NCBI RefSeq assembly: GCF_018687715.1
Contig: NC_056752.1
Span: 47,657,837 to 47,721,836, forward strand
DNA length: 64,000 nt
Reading direction: 5' to 3'
DNA from: Carya illinoinensis
Taxonomy: Eukaryota; Streptophyta; Magnoliopsida; Fagales; Juglandaceae
Below, piece by piece: positions 45,607 through 56,907 of this stretch (the stretch's first letter is position 1; each line of letters starts with the position of its first letter). The notes below the pieces were generated by a model that was not told the DNA's origin, ran no database searches, and saw only the letters and a program-made list of their open reading frames with translations. A program made the position numbers and the translations under genes.

Positions 45607-45835
45607 GTACTTATCAAATATATGTCTTCTCTTCTCCTTTAAGAGTCACGGCCTCCATACTCTTGAACTGTTTTGTGTCCATCCCTTGTATACACGAGAA
45701 AACAAGATTCATCCTGCAATTTCAAGAGGAGTTGCCGAATACCCTCCTCGTTTCCTTCTCCACCTCCTATTTTTTGTTTTCAATATTGATACAATCTTTT
45801 CTTCGAATCATTTTTAAAGGGAGTTTTTTGAATTC

Positions 45836-47248
45836 TTGGAAGAGATACTACTAGGAAAACAAGCGATGGGACAAACAGAGAGCAGTACCGAGAATTTCCA
45901 GAAACAACAACAACAACCTCTACAAAAGCAGTTGATTCCAGGCCTGCCCGATGAGATAGCCATGGAATGTTTGGTTAGAGTGCCCCACCAATTCCATCCC
46001 ACCATGAAATTAGTGAGCCAGAGTTGGCGATTCTTGATCATGCATCCTTCATTCTACCAAGGAAGACGCCGTTCCGGCATGGCTGAGCATATGGTTTGCC
46101 TTATTCAACCTGTTCCATGCTCGCCACCATCACTAACAGAGTCATCTGACTCTGATATGACAGACTTATCGAACCGCAACACAACCACCAAGGAAGAGGA
46201 GATTGATGCAAAGAGCTCTACCTCACGTCTAATTCAGTATGGGCTGAGCATCTACAACGCCACCCACCAGACTTGGCACCGGATGATGATGAGGCCTGGG
46301 GGCGGACATGTGCGAATTCCCATGTTCTGCCAGTGCGTGGCACTTCCCGTACCTGGGAAGCTCCTGCTCTTGGGTGGTTGGGACCCTGATACCTTAGAAC
46401 CGGTGCCTGATGTGTATGTCCTGGATTTTATTGGCGGTGTCCGGTGGAGACGCGCAGCCCCCATGTCAGTGGCGCGCTCTTTCTTCGCCTGTGGAGTCGT
46501 AGGACAATCGATGGTTTATGTGGCAGGGGGGCACGACAATCAGAAGAATGCTCTGCGATCGGCAGAGGTGTATGACGCAGAAGCAGACGAGTGGAGGACG
46601 CTGTTGCCCATGGCAGAGGAGAGGGACGAGTGCCAAGGTCTCTCGTGGGAGGGGGATTATCGGTTCTGGGTGGTCAGCGGGTACAGCACGGACAGCCAAG
46701 GACGATTCCGGTCGGACGCAGAGTGCTATGACCCTGTTAGTGGGTCTTGGTCCAGAATTGAAGGTGTTTGGCCATATCCGAGTGTCAGTCCCAGAGGCCT
46801 CACCACCACTGTTACAATTGATGAGAAGAGTAACAACGGCAGCCACCACAATCAAAATCAATACCAATGGTGGTGGTTTCTGGGAAGCCCACAACAGCAT
46901 CAAGACAACGGGGGAGTGAAGGAATTAGACAACAGCAATAACATCATCTGGAAAGTGGTGGATCACGTCCAGCTTCCCGGCGGAATTAACGGGACGACAT
47001 CACTTTGTGTCAACACTCTTGGGCTCGGTCCAGATCAATATTTCGCAAATACTCACAATCAGCAGCTGCAGAGAATGTTCTTGATGAGCGGCGGCGGCAG
47101 AGGAACATCTTCATCGTCAGTGACTTGTGGCGAATGCGAATGCGAATGTGCAGAAGGAACATACTTTTTTTCCACCAAGTGGTATCATGTCCACACGCCT
47201 CCCGCATTTTCTGGCTTCCCCTACTCGGCTTCATGCCTCATGGTCTGA
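45836..47248 (+). CDS. F-box/kelch-repeat protein of the KMD/SKIP20 type, single exon, 470 aa
   Basis: These F-box proteins are substrate adaptors of SCF ubiquitin ligases. Arabidopsis relatives (KISS ME DEADLY group, including At3g59940/SKIP20) target type-B response regulators in cytokinin signalling and phenylalanine ammonia-lyase; that this copy does so is inference. The F-box lies at about residues 33–70 (LIPGLPDEIAMECLVRVP…QSWRFLI). Kelch repeats follow, with GKLLLLGGWDPDTLEPVPDV, AARSFFACG-like SVARSFFACGVVG, VYVAGGHDNQKNALRSAEVY and VVSGYSTDSQGRFRSDAECY. The N-terminus is glutamine-rich. Near the C-terminus an unusual CGECECECAEG stretch comes from a GAATGC DNA repeat. Two in-frame ATGs (45836, 45866) are possible starts; I took the first. 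The gene is intronless, as usual in this group, and GC-richer than its surroundings. Confidence 0.93.
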   Translation: MEEILLGKQAMGQTESSTENFQKQQQQPLQKQLIPGLPDEIAMECLVRVPHQFHPTMKLVSQSWRFLIMHPSFYQGRRRSGMAEHMVCLIQPVPCSPPSLTESSDSDMTDLSNRNTTTKEEEIDAKSSTSRLIQYGLSIYNATHQTWHRMMMRPGGGHVRIPMFCQCVALPVPGKLLLLGGWDPDTLEPVPDVYVLDFIGGVRWRRAAPMSVARSFFACGVVGQSMVYVAGGHDNQKNALRSAEVYDAEADEWRTLLPMAEERDECQGLSWEGDYRFWVVSGYSTDSQGRFRSDAECYDPVSGSWSRIEGVWPYPSVSPRGLTTTVTIDEKSNNGSHHNQNQYQWWWFLGSPQQHQDNGGVKELDNSNNIIWKVVDHVQLPGGINGTTSLCVNTLGLGPDQYFANTHNQQLQRMFLMSGGGRGTSSSSVTCGECECECAEGTYFFSTKWYHVHTPPAFSGFPYSASCLMV

Positions 47249-48356
47249 AAATTTCTCTTCGACGTTAGGGGGGGGCCTTTTCAGTTGAACAGTTGCGCCA
47301 CCACGTTCTTGGGGCTTCTTTGGGTACTCAGTACTCTCTCTTGCTGGGTCAACTTAAAAATTATAATCTGGGCCAGCGCTTCACACACGCTGTCGACTTT
47401 CCTCTGTTTTCTAATTTTTTACGAGCTGCACATCATGTTGACTTTCGCTTAAGTTTTAGTTCGTTTATCGTTTGAATCATGGGTGTATGACGACTTTAGC
47501 CATATATATTGCTGCAAATGTTTTGTAATTTGAGTTTCTAGAGCCTATATTGGGGTGAAGTACATGGCTAGCACCGTCCCTTAACCCACTTGTGTGCGTG
47601 CGTGTGTTTTTTTTTTTATTTCCAAAGTCAAAACCAAGAAGTATGAACTTCCAAGTGAAGGAAAGGCCCCTATTTGTCAAACCCTTGAATAAATTATAAG
47701 AGGGCTGCAGCTCCATCTGAAGAATCCTTTAGAAATGGATTACCTACATCCTTTTTGCAAATAAACTTGAGGAATAATTCAGCAGAAGAGTATAATAAAC
47801 CCGAAGTTGAAGTGGATGTGGATGAGAAGCATGTGGAGTTGGGATAGAGGTGTTGCCAAGCCTAATGGGCACCACACCAAAGGAATCCTCATCTTGAAAG
47901 TTCAAACCATCCAGTCTCAACCAACAGTTGAAACTGGGCGAATAAAGGGCACTTGTCCCAGGCTTTGACCAGAAAAACCGTGAAACGTCTCAGCAAAAGA
48001 GCATTGGGAAAATATGCTGTAGAGAATGATCTTAAAATACCAGTAATGGTAGATTACTTACTTGCAGTTGCAGTGCCGTGGTAAAGATGAAGAATCAGCC
48101 TCCATACCGTTCCTGAGGACGTAGGCTACCTAATAACAACTAGCATAAAAACGCTGCCATCATCAGCCGTAAATGCATCCACAATCGGATATAGATCAGC
48201 ACATTATTCGTGCATGAGGAGAGGCGACGTTAACGATGATGACAAAGTTCGATCACGCAGCAGCACGGAGGGACCGATTAATCTTGGGTTATTTGTTTTT
48301 CAAAGCGGGATTGATTTTGTTGAAATTAAACACAGTAATGTAAGACGTGTTGGAAA

Positions 48357-48761
48357 CAATGTTTTGAATACCGTACCGGATGGCGTACCGGTCAAGGCAT
48401 TGGAACGAAATATTTCGATATCGGTACCGTTTCGTATATCGTTTCGGGATAGTCGATATGCAAATAAATTATATATATAAATTATATTTCAAAATAATAA
48501 TCTATAAATGAATAAATTATACATGAATATATATGTATATATGTAATTATAAATAGTCTGATATGAATTGAGGTTAAAAAATGAGATTATAGCTTAAAAA
48601 AAAAAAAAACATAAAGGCCGAAATACCGGCTGGTACGCAGGCCGAAATATAAGCCTATACGGCCGGTATTTCAATCGGTACGAAACAGGTACCTTATCTG
48701 TATTGGCCTGGAGACTGGTACGGAATATACCAATCGGTACGGTACGGTACCAAAAACATTG
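48357..48761 (+). mobile_element. hAT-like MITE, copy 1 (405 bp)
   Basis: Begins CAATGTTTTGAATACCGTAC and ends GGTACGGTACCAAAAACATTG, near-perfect terminal inverted repeats. Flanks GTTGGAAA (48349–48356) and ATTGGAAA (48762–48769) match at 7 of 8 bases, consistent with an 8-bp target duplication. The interior is rich in CCGGTACG-type motifs, has an A-run, and does not code. Confidence 0.8.
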
Positions 48762-48971
48762 ATTGGAAATGAATATGAAATCAATCTAAAACTACGTACT
48801 TCTTGTTGAGGAAAAAAAAAAGATAAAAAATAAAAACACTAAAGTATAAAACTGTTGAGAACAGGAACTCGATGAATAAATATGCAGTAAATCCAATAAA
48901 TAAATAAATTGAATTGGTCTCCTCGTATTTCTTGGCCAAGCAGTCAAGTCAAGAGATGGAGCATTGAAGAA

Positions 48972-49408
48972 CAATGTTTTGAATACCGTACCGGATGGCG
49001 TACCGGTCAAGGCATTGGAACGAAATATTTCGATACCGGTACCGTTTCGTGTACCGTTTCGGGATATTCGATATATAAATAAATTATATGTATAAATATA
49101 AATAAATAAATTATATTCTAAAATAATAGTTTATATATAAATAATTTATACATAAATACATATATATATATAAATTATAAATAGTCTGGTATAAATTAGA
49201 GGTCAAAAAATAAACTTGTAGTTTGAAAAAATGAAAAAAAAAAAAAAAAAAAAAAAATAGAAGGCCGAAATACCGGCCGGTACGTAGGCCGAAATATCGG
49301 CCGGTATTCAGACCGGTACAAAACAGATGCAATATCTATACCGGACCGGTGACCGGTACGAAATATTCCGACTGTACCGTACGGTACGGTACGGTATTTA
49401 AAACCATG
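48972..49408 (+). mobile_element. hAT-like MITE, copy 2 (437 bp), perfect 8-bp target duplication
   Basis: Same orientation as copy 1 and about 210 bases beyond it. It starts CAATGTTTTGAATACCGTAC and ends CGGTACGGTATTTAAAACCATG, giving inverted ends of 22 bases with three mismatches. The flanks are two exact copies of TTGAAGAA (48964–48971, 49409–49416). Non-coding, with a 27-base A-rich run near 49230. Confidence 0.85.
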
Positions 49409-49557
49409 TTGAAGAAAGTAACTCTTCCGATGTGGTTTTTGAACCCGTCAGAAAAGCCATGCCATGGTTGACTGCTCTAATGCCATAGATAGTTAAAATT
49501 GGACGACCCAAATCAGTAGTCTCTAAGATTCCGTACGGTTCTAATATCAAATTGAAA

Positions 49558-49821
49558 ATAATTCACTTCAGTTTAATTTTAAATTAAATTTAATATTTAA
49601 ATATTAAATTCTTAAATTATTAAATTTATCCTAACTTAAAATCTCAATACACTTAAAATCTACAATATTTTTCAATTTAATATATTTTTATACGTGAGAT
49701 TCATAATTATTTCAATTTTATATAAATAGCACTACATTTCAACTTATTATACCTATTTAATTTATTATTATTTATAAATAATTCAATTTAACTCATTTCA
49801 AATTTAACATCTAAATAAAGA
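49558..49821 (-). repeat. MITE-like repeat, family M2, reverse orientation
   Basis: Its reverse complement begins CTTTATTTAGATGTTAAATT and contains GAATTATTTATAAATAATAA, matching the order of landmarks in the M2 copies at 3746 and 51463. Ends approximate. Confidence 0.5.
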
Positions 49822-50523
49822 CTAAGGGAAAGTGATGCCAATATGTTGGGCTCATCTGCCGGCAAGGTTGAAACCAAATATAAAAAGATCAAAATAATAA
49901 CGCCACTTTTCATGCTATTGTACACAATTATATTTAAAGACGAATGATCTTTTTATATCATTTTAAAATATGTATTCTAAAATATATTGTGTGAGTATTA
50001 TCATTCTGAAAATGTACATAGGGAAGGAACTCCCTCGCTGCACTTTCACTTTGGATTTTGAATATCGACTTTGGTCAAGCATCATGCCATCTCACTTTGC
50101 ATCCTTATTTAATTTTAACAAGATTATATTTATCATTTTCACACATTACACATAACACTTTATTTTTATTTTTTTATTAAATATGTGATATATATATAAT
50201 AAGTAGAAGAATATAATTAATTAAAAAAAATAAAAAAATAAGTAAAAAAAATTGAAATATATGGTGTGCAGAAACAATAGATAGTAATACTCTTGATTGT
50301 AATCATGAAAGATGAATGAAAAATAAATGATATGGCACAACTTTTGTGATAAATCTTGAAAAATAATATATATTATAAAATATTAACTTTTAGCAATTTT
50401 AGAAACTAACATATAAATTTGAACGGTTTGGAATTCGAATTGCATTTTAAAGTGAAATCTATATATATTACTAGATATTAATATACCGATAATATTATAT
50501 ACAGTTTGAAATGTGCAATTTTC

Positions 50524-51329
50524 CCATCATTGGATTTTAATCATCATAAATCCAATAAGGAAGCTAGGAATATCCCAAGAAGACTCACCCTTTTCAAATT
50601 TTTTCAATCCTTGCCATAGATAACATCTTATTTATTAGAAATCAAACCATTTATAGTTCTAGATGCCGCTCTATTACTGACAAAACATAGTTCTAGATGC
50701 CTCTCTATTACTGGTTTTGTCACAATGGTCACAGAAAAATTCAAGAAACACATTGTTGCCTGGAGCATGACAGAATCTCATTGGCACTCCCCAACAAATG
50801 ATTGCTTCTCACTCTCTTTTGATGTTGCCATAAGACAAAATGGAAGCACCATAACAACTATATACAGGTCAAAAATGGGCATTGCAGTATTTGCACAAGC
50901 AAAATTTATCTACAATACAAATCTCAATGTAGGAGAGTCATTAGCAGTACTAATGGTAGTAACCGAGACACAAATAGAGGTCTCAAGAGAATTGTCATAG
51001 AGGGAGATTCATTCCAAGCAATATCAGCCATCAACAACCCAAAAGCAGCAACAGATTGAGCAATACAAACAACCACTAGAAATATTCATTTCAAGATTTA
51101 AGAGTTTGATCAGTGGACTGTAAAAAAAATTCATTGATCTCAAAATTGATATGTGCATGATTTGGCGCAATGACAACTTCTAACAAATTTTACAAAATCA
51201 TACCCCTGAGCTGGATTACGCAATGTCTTCTAGATTTTCCAAGTGAAAAGGACCTTCCTAATGTTGTATAATTAAATTTCTCTTTGTATTAAGTTTATGG
51301 AATGAATTAGATTTGCATTAAGAAAAAAA
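50524..51329 (+). mobile_element. 5'-truncated LINE with RNase H fragment and 15-bp target duplication
   Basis: The target AAATGTGCAATTTTC stands at 50509–50523 and again at 51330–51344, just after a poly-A run. Inside, the frame from 50725 encodes an RNase H domain of the plant LINE type, with FDVAIRQNGSTITTIYRS, VGESLAVLMVVTE and then, after a frame break near 50990, an EGDSFQAISAINNPKAATD segment. The D, E and D catalytic residues are still recognisable but the frame is broken. Confidence 0.82.
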
Positions 51330-51462
51330 AAATGTGCAATTTTCACATATTCTAATTAAATTAAAATAAATGAATTTATTATTAAAAAATAATATTTTTA
51401 TACAGATTTCAACTTTTTTTTAAAAACAATTACATAAAATTATAATATCAAATTTTTTTACT

Positions 51463-51794
51463 GTATTTAGATGTTGAGCTAAACTGAATTTTTTATGAAT
51501 AGTAGTAAGTTGAGTTTGTGGAGTGAGTTATGTAAAATTCATTTAAAATGAATTTACACATATTTAGATATTAAAATGAATTTAATACTATTTATTAAAA
51601 ATTAAAAAAAGTTATAAGTCTCAATTATAAAGATGTGTTGAATAAAAAAAATTGATAAAACTCACAAATAAGGATGTTTTGAATTAAAATAAGTTTAATA
51701 ATTTAATAATTAGATATTTGAATCCTCGGCTTAACTACAAATTAAACTAAACTGAATTAATTTCACTTCAATCTTACAACCCAACTAACCCTTA
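51463..51794 (+). repeat. MITE-like repeat, family M2 copy 2
   Basis: Shares TTTAGATGTTGAG, ATGAATAGTAGTAAGTTGAG, AGTTATAAGTCTCAATTATA and AAGTTTAATAATTTAATAAT with the copy at 3746–4035, in the same order. Non-coding. Confidence 0.55.
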
Positions 51795-52036
51795 ATATAT
51801 TCGTTGAGGTTGAAATTTTTGGAACCGTGTTGCCACGTAAAGAAGGTCAGAAAGATTCTGCTTGGAAACAAGAATTGTAAGAACATTCTTTGCACGGTAT
51901 GCTATTGGATCTTATAGCTAGTTTGATCCGCAATTATTTGCTCTTCCTTACTTTCTAGGTTTTTCATGGAGCAGTAGATTTTGTGTGGGATGAGGTTTGG
52001 TGGTAGTAGAGACTACTGGTTCACTCATTGCAGTTA

Positions 52037-52187
52037 GCGCTATTCATTCTCTCCGGTGAAAGCTTCAAGCATTCCCTCCCTTCTACTACCCATTTATCGT
52101 CCTCGTCAAATAATTGCGCTATTCCTCCTCGTCTCTCCGGTAAGCTTCAAGCACTCCCTCCCTTCTACTTCCCATTTATCGTCCTCG
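52037..52187 (+). repeat. Imperfect 70-bp tandem duplication in the ASHH3 leader, carrying a splice donor
   Basis: Segments 52037–52105 and 52117–52187 both run from GCGCTATTC through CTCTCCGGT, AAGCTTCAAGCA and TCCCTCCCTTCTACT to CCCATTTATCGTCCTCG. The second copy has the donor-like CCG|GTAAGC at 52139/52140, which fits a leader intron ending at the acceptor TTTTGTAG at 52512–52519, just before the start codon exon. The first copy reads GGTGAAAGC instead. Confidence 0.7.
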
Positions 52188-52564
52188 CCCCACTCCCTTC
52201 TACTCTTCTTGAATATATTCAATGCCGTGAAATTAGATCTTGAGTATGCTCCTACTCTATATTGTTTGTTTTCGTATCGTTATTTCTCTGGATGGACAGC
52301 CCTGCCCTGCCCTGAATTTCCTTGTTCAATTATTGAAGCCCATTTTATTTATATATTTATTCTTTTTACCAGGTAAAACATAAAACTGTCTGGTTGTTTT
52401 GGTGAGTGGGGCGAGATCTGCCTGGGCATTGTAAGTTTTTTATTTTCTTGCTTTTCTCATGCTGTTTCCTGACTTTTTTCCCGCTTTGCAGACATTGAGT
52501 TTCTTATGTGATTTTGTAGGCCTTTATTTCTCAAATCTCATGTGGTTCGTTGCTATTTGATGCC

Positions 52565-53588
52565 ATGCCTGCTGCAAAGACGGTTGTTTAAAGTTTCTTA
52601 TCACACGTAGTCTATAGTCTATAGTCTAGACAAAGAAGGAAGTTTTCCTTGAGATTTCCATTTTCCGTCCTGCGCGGCTGTAATAATCTTAATAATCTTA
52701 GTTACATGAACTTAGTGCTCTCCAAATGCGGGTATCTTTGCTAGTAACAACTGTTTTGTGTCTCAATATTGTGAGGGGAGGTTTCATCCTCTCCTTTATT
52801 TTTTCTCAAATCCTACCGGGCATCTTGCCTATAGTAGCGCAAATAAATTATATTCGCCAAACAATGTAGAATTGATTTTTGAATAGGGCCCTAGAGTTTT
52901 CATGAGTTGGATTAATTCAGGTTTCTTTTAGTGCTACCATGTTGTCTGTAATGATAATTGAATTGTTACGAGTTCCTGATTGCTGTTTTCTGTGAAATCA
53001 GAATCCTGAGCATGGTCGCATCGGAGGTGTATTCAACAAGCTGCTTAAGCAGATGGGAAATCCGGTTGATTTCGAACTTCCAGATTGGTTTAGTAAATGG
53101 AAGCCTACGCCTTACACCTTTATAAAGCGTAGTATCCTTTTAAAATGAAGTCTCAAAAAATTTCCATTACACCTCTTATAGTTGGAAGTTGTACGGTGTG
53201 AAATTTTTTAAGGACTTTCGAGTTTGTTGACCCAGATTTGTTGGGGCCGTCGGATGTGTAGCCTTGGTGCAATTTAAGTCAGTTTTCTTGTCTATTTGTT
53301 TATAACTAATTACCATCTGTTTTATGGTCTATAAAAGCCTTCTTCTTCTTCTTCTTCCTCTTTTTTTTTTTTTTTTTAATTTCTTCCTTCCTTTTGACAT
53401 TCGTTTATGGTCTTATTTTTTGTTATCAGTAAATAAAAATTTTATTGACAAGGAATAGGCATAGCCCAAGTAGACGGGCATTCGTTTATGGTTTTATACG
53501 GCTACTTGCCCAGTTTCAATCATGTTTGGTTTCACTCAGCTGACACACGTCAGTTTGATTTATAATTTATATTTCCTGAAGGCTAGAA

Positions 53589-53639
<51 letters not shown>

Positions 53640-56600
53640 GTTTATTTAGCCTCTATGGTTTCCTTTTGTTGATATTGACAAATTCAAGATATATATCTCA
53701 CAAAAAGGATTAAAAGACGCCTTGAGGATGATGGAATATTCTGTTCCTGCTGCCTTTCACCTGGATCTTCTAGAGTGTGTGGGAGAGATTGTCATTGTGG
53801 GTAAGGAATAAGGATTGTCTCGGTGAATCACTGTTGCGTTGCCTTTATATGTCCTTAAATAGAGCGGGTAACAGCTCTAACTTTACTTATAGATAACATT
53901 AAATAACAGTTCCAATTGGATCATCTTCAAGTTGTATTTTACTTTAATATCTAAAGAGTTTATGGTATCAAATTTAAGACTTAAATAATTTGTTGGGTTT
54001 TCAAACATTGTTTTCTTTTTAGAAGTTATTATTGGATGGGTAAATATTGGTTCAAATATCAATGGTATTCTAACTTCTTACAGCATTTTTATTTTTATTA
54101 AGTTTGGATACACCTACAAGGTCCCATGAGAACTCTTTCATGTGATGCTTTGAAGATCAAGAGAGAACTATCGAGGAGCTAAAAGTTTTTTTTCTTAAGT
54201 CATTGTTCTTATGGGTGGGGGCCATTGATTGTAACAGACTTATGGTCCCGGACCTTCTTCTTTCTATTGTAACCTCTAGCTAGGTGTTTCTCATGTATAC
54301 TTCCTGTGTCCCTGCGCTTTGCCTATTTCTATGAATATAACTTCTTGATTACCTATAAAAAAGACAGAACTGTTTCATGTGACAGCATGTGTCTGAACCA
54401 ACTTCTCATGCACGCGGTTGCCTACCACTTATTTCATATGCTGTTTCATCTAACCCCAAGATTCTTGATTAACAATAAGGATTTCCATAGCATGACAACA
54501 GTTTCTTGCTACAGGATGCTCCTCTCTAGTTGCTCCACTGGATGTAAATGTGGGATTTCATGCCTCAACAAACCATTCCAGAGCCGACCTGTGAAGAAGA
54601 TGAAACTGGTGAAGGTAAGTCTGACTTCCAACTATTTACCAAGTCCAACTTGAATGGGATTTTTTAAGACCAATCTATTCATTAGAAAAACGACATACTC
54701 ATTTACCTTGCTTATGGATTTCTTATCATTTTCCTTGTGATTAGCATCAGACTGTATTTGGTCTGTCTTGAAAGAATGCCTGGGAAGCTTCTATGTTTAA
54801 CCTACTATAACAGGCTCCTTGCAAGCCCATCTTGGTCCTTACAATCTATCTCCCCACCTTTTTTTTACGGAGAAAAAATATTAAGCCAAAAAGAAAAACA
54901 GAACAAAACAGGAGAGAGATGATAGTGTGTAGATGTAGAGTTGCATTACCTTGGCTCCTACTTCACAGTTCAGACTCCAGGGGTTGTTGGTGCAACTTGT
55001 TGTGGGCTTCTGTCTCTTTGAGAAACAGGAAGCACTAACTGCTTACTATATGAAAGCCTCACATATTCCCTGTGCTGTGCCCACCTTTGTCTCCACATAG
55101 ACATATACACACACGTACGCAACACGTACGCAGGCAAACATATTCATTGTTTTTAATACTGTCATTTGAATTGATTGTTTGGTAATCTTTATCTTCTTTC
55201 TGAGCGTTCATGTTTGTTCCAGTTGATCTTATTTCCGTCATAACATCCTAATGTCTTGTAACTTGGGTCTCACAAATTTTTTTGCTGCTGATGTGTATGG
55301 GCATAAAAATAGCTATTTAAATTAAGGTGTCATTGCAGACTGAGAAATGTGGTTCTGGAATCGTGGCGGATGAAGATATCAAGCAAGGAGAGTTTGTAAT
55401 AGAATATGTGGGAGAAGGTGGCCTCTTCAGTCATCGTTTTCTTTACATATCTCATCCATATCTGGCATGCTCAATTCCTTTAGAAGCCAATTAATTAATG
55501 CTGCTTCTGTATATGCAGTTATTGATGACAAAACATGTGAGGAAAGGCTTTGGAACATGAAACACCGTGGAGAGACAAACTTTTACTTGTGTGAAATTAA
55601 TCGAGATATGGTAATTGATGCAACATACAAGGGAAACAGGTCAAGATATATAAACCATAGTTGTTGTCCGAATACCGAGATGCAAAAATGGTTCTCTACT
55701 AATCCTTAATGCCGTTTTTGTGGTTCATTGTTGTATTCAATCTTATATATGCACTAGTTTTTTTGTTTTTTTTTGTTTTTTTTTGTTTTTTTGCCTTTTC
55801 AAGGATAATAGATGGAGAAACAAGAATTGGCATATTTGCGACTTGTGACATAAAAAAGGGCGAGCATCTGACCTATGATTATCAGTATGAGCACTCGCAT
55901 AACTTCTTTATTGCATTGATTCACTTGCAATATGTGTGTCATAACTTCATGACATTTTGTATTCTTGTAGTCCAGCCTAACAAATTTAGCAGGTTTGTTC
56001 AGTTTGGTGCAGATCAAGATTGCCATTGTGGTGCTGTTGGCTGCAGGAGGAAGCTAGGGGTCAAACCTACCAAGCCTAAGATGTCTTCAGATGCTGCATT
56101 GAAACTAGTAGCATACCAGGTGGCTGTGCCGTCTCCCAAACTGAAAGCAATTCTGTCTGGAAAAGCATAGGCTGGCTGTTCTATAAGAAACTCCAATTCC
56201 ATTTTCCGGTTTATTTTGTCTTCATAGTTTTATTTATTTTTTTGCTTGTTGACAATTGAGATATATGTACGCATGTATGTACATAAGTATAAAGTGTTTG
56301 CAAGTACTTTAACATCCTAAATACTTACAAATAAAAAAACACCGATTAGGAAATTGGTTTGCTTGCTTAGGGGAATGTTTAGGGTTGCATTTGAAACATC
56401 AAAATGCTTTTAAGATCTCCAATAATTAGGTTTGTGAGTATCTAGCTTAGAGTAGTGATTCAGACTAGGTTTTGATAAGATCCCTGAAAAGGTAAAATAT
56501 GAGTACAAGTGAGATAGCGTTCCCTTTCTCTCTGGTTTTCCTATGTCATATCACTTCCCCCTCCTAGCATTCCTTTAGATGGTGGCCTTGAACAGGGGCT

Positions 56601-56829
56601 GGAGCTGACTTGTATTGTGTATGATCATCAGAACATCCAACTGTTGGATCTGTGAATATTAACGTGATTATAATTGCACCTTGTTTTTGTAAATGCATTG
56701 CTTCATCAATGACTGCTTACGTTATTCTTGTGTCTTACATGCTTAAATTTGATGTTCTGAATAACATGGACTAATTATTGGGTGTTTCTTAAAAAGGTTT
56801 ATCAGAATGGAGGATTGCATGTAGGTAAG

Positions 56830-56907
<78 letters not shown>

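Larger units (their letters stand above)
47249..52036. other. Spacer between F-box/kelch and ASHH3 genes, rich in mobile elements
   Basis: After a presumed 3' UTR (47249 to about 47550), 47550–48340 has moderate GC but no frame or splice pattern I recognise. Then come two hAT-like MITEs, an M2 repeat in reverse, a LINE remnant with an RNase H fragment, and a forward M2 repeat. No host gene seen. Confidence 0.6.

Noticed and set aside
46252..46903. Long open frames antisense to or overlapping the F-box/kelch gene.
   Set aside because: Shadow frames of a GC-rich coding exon; no independent support.
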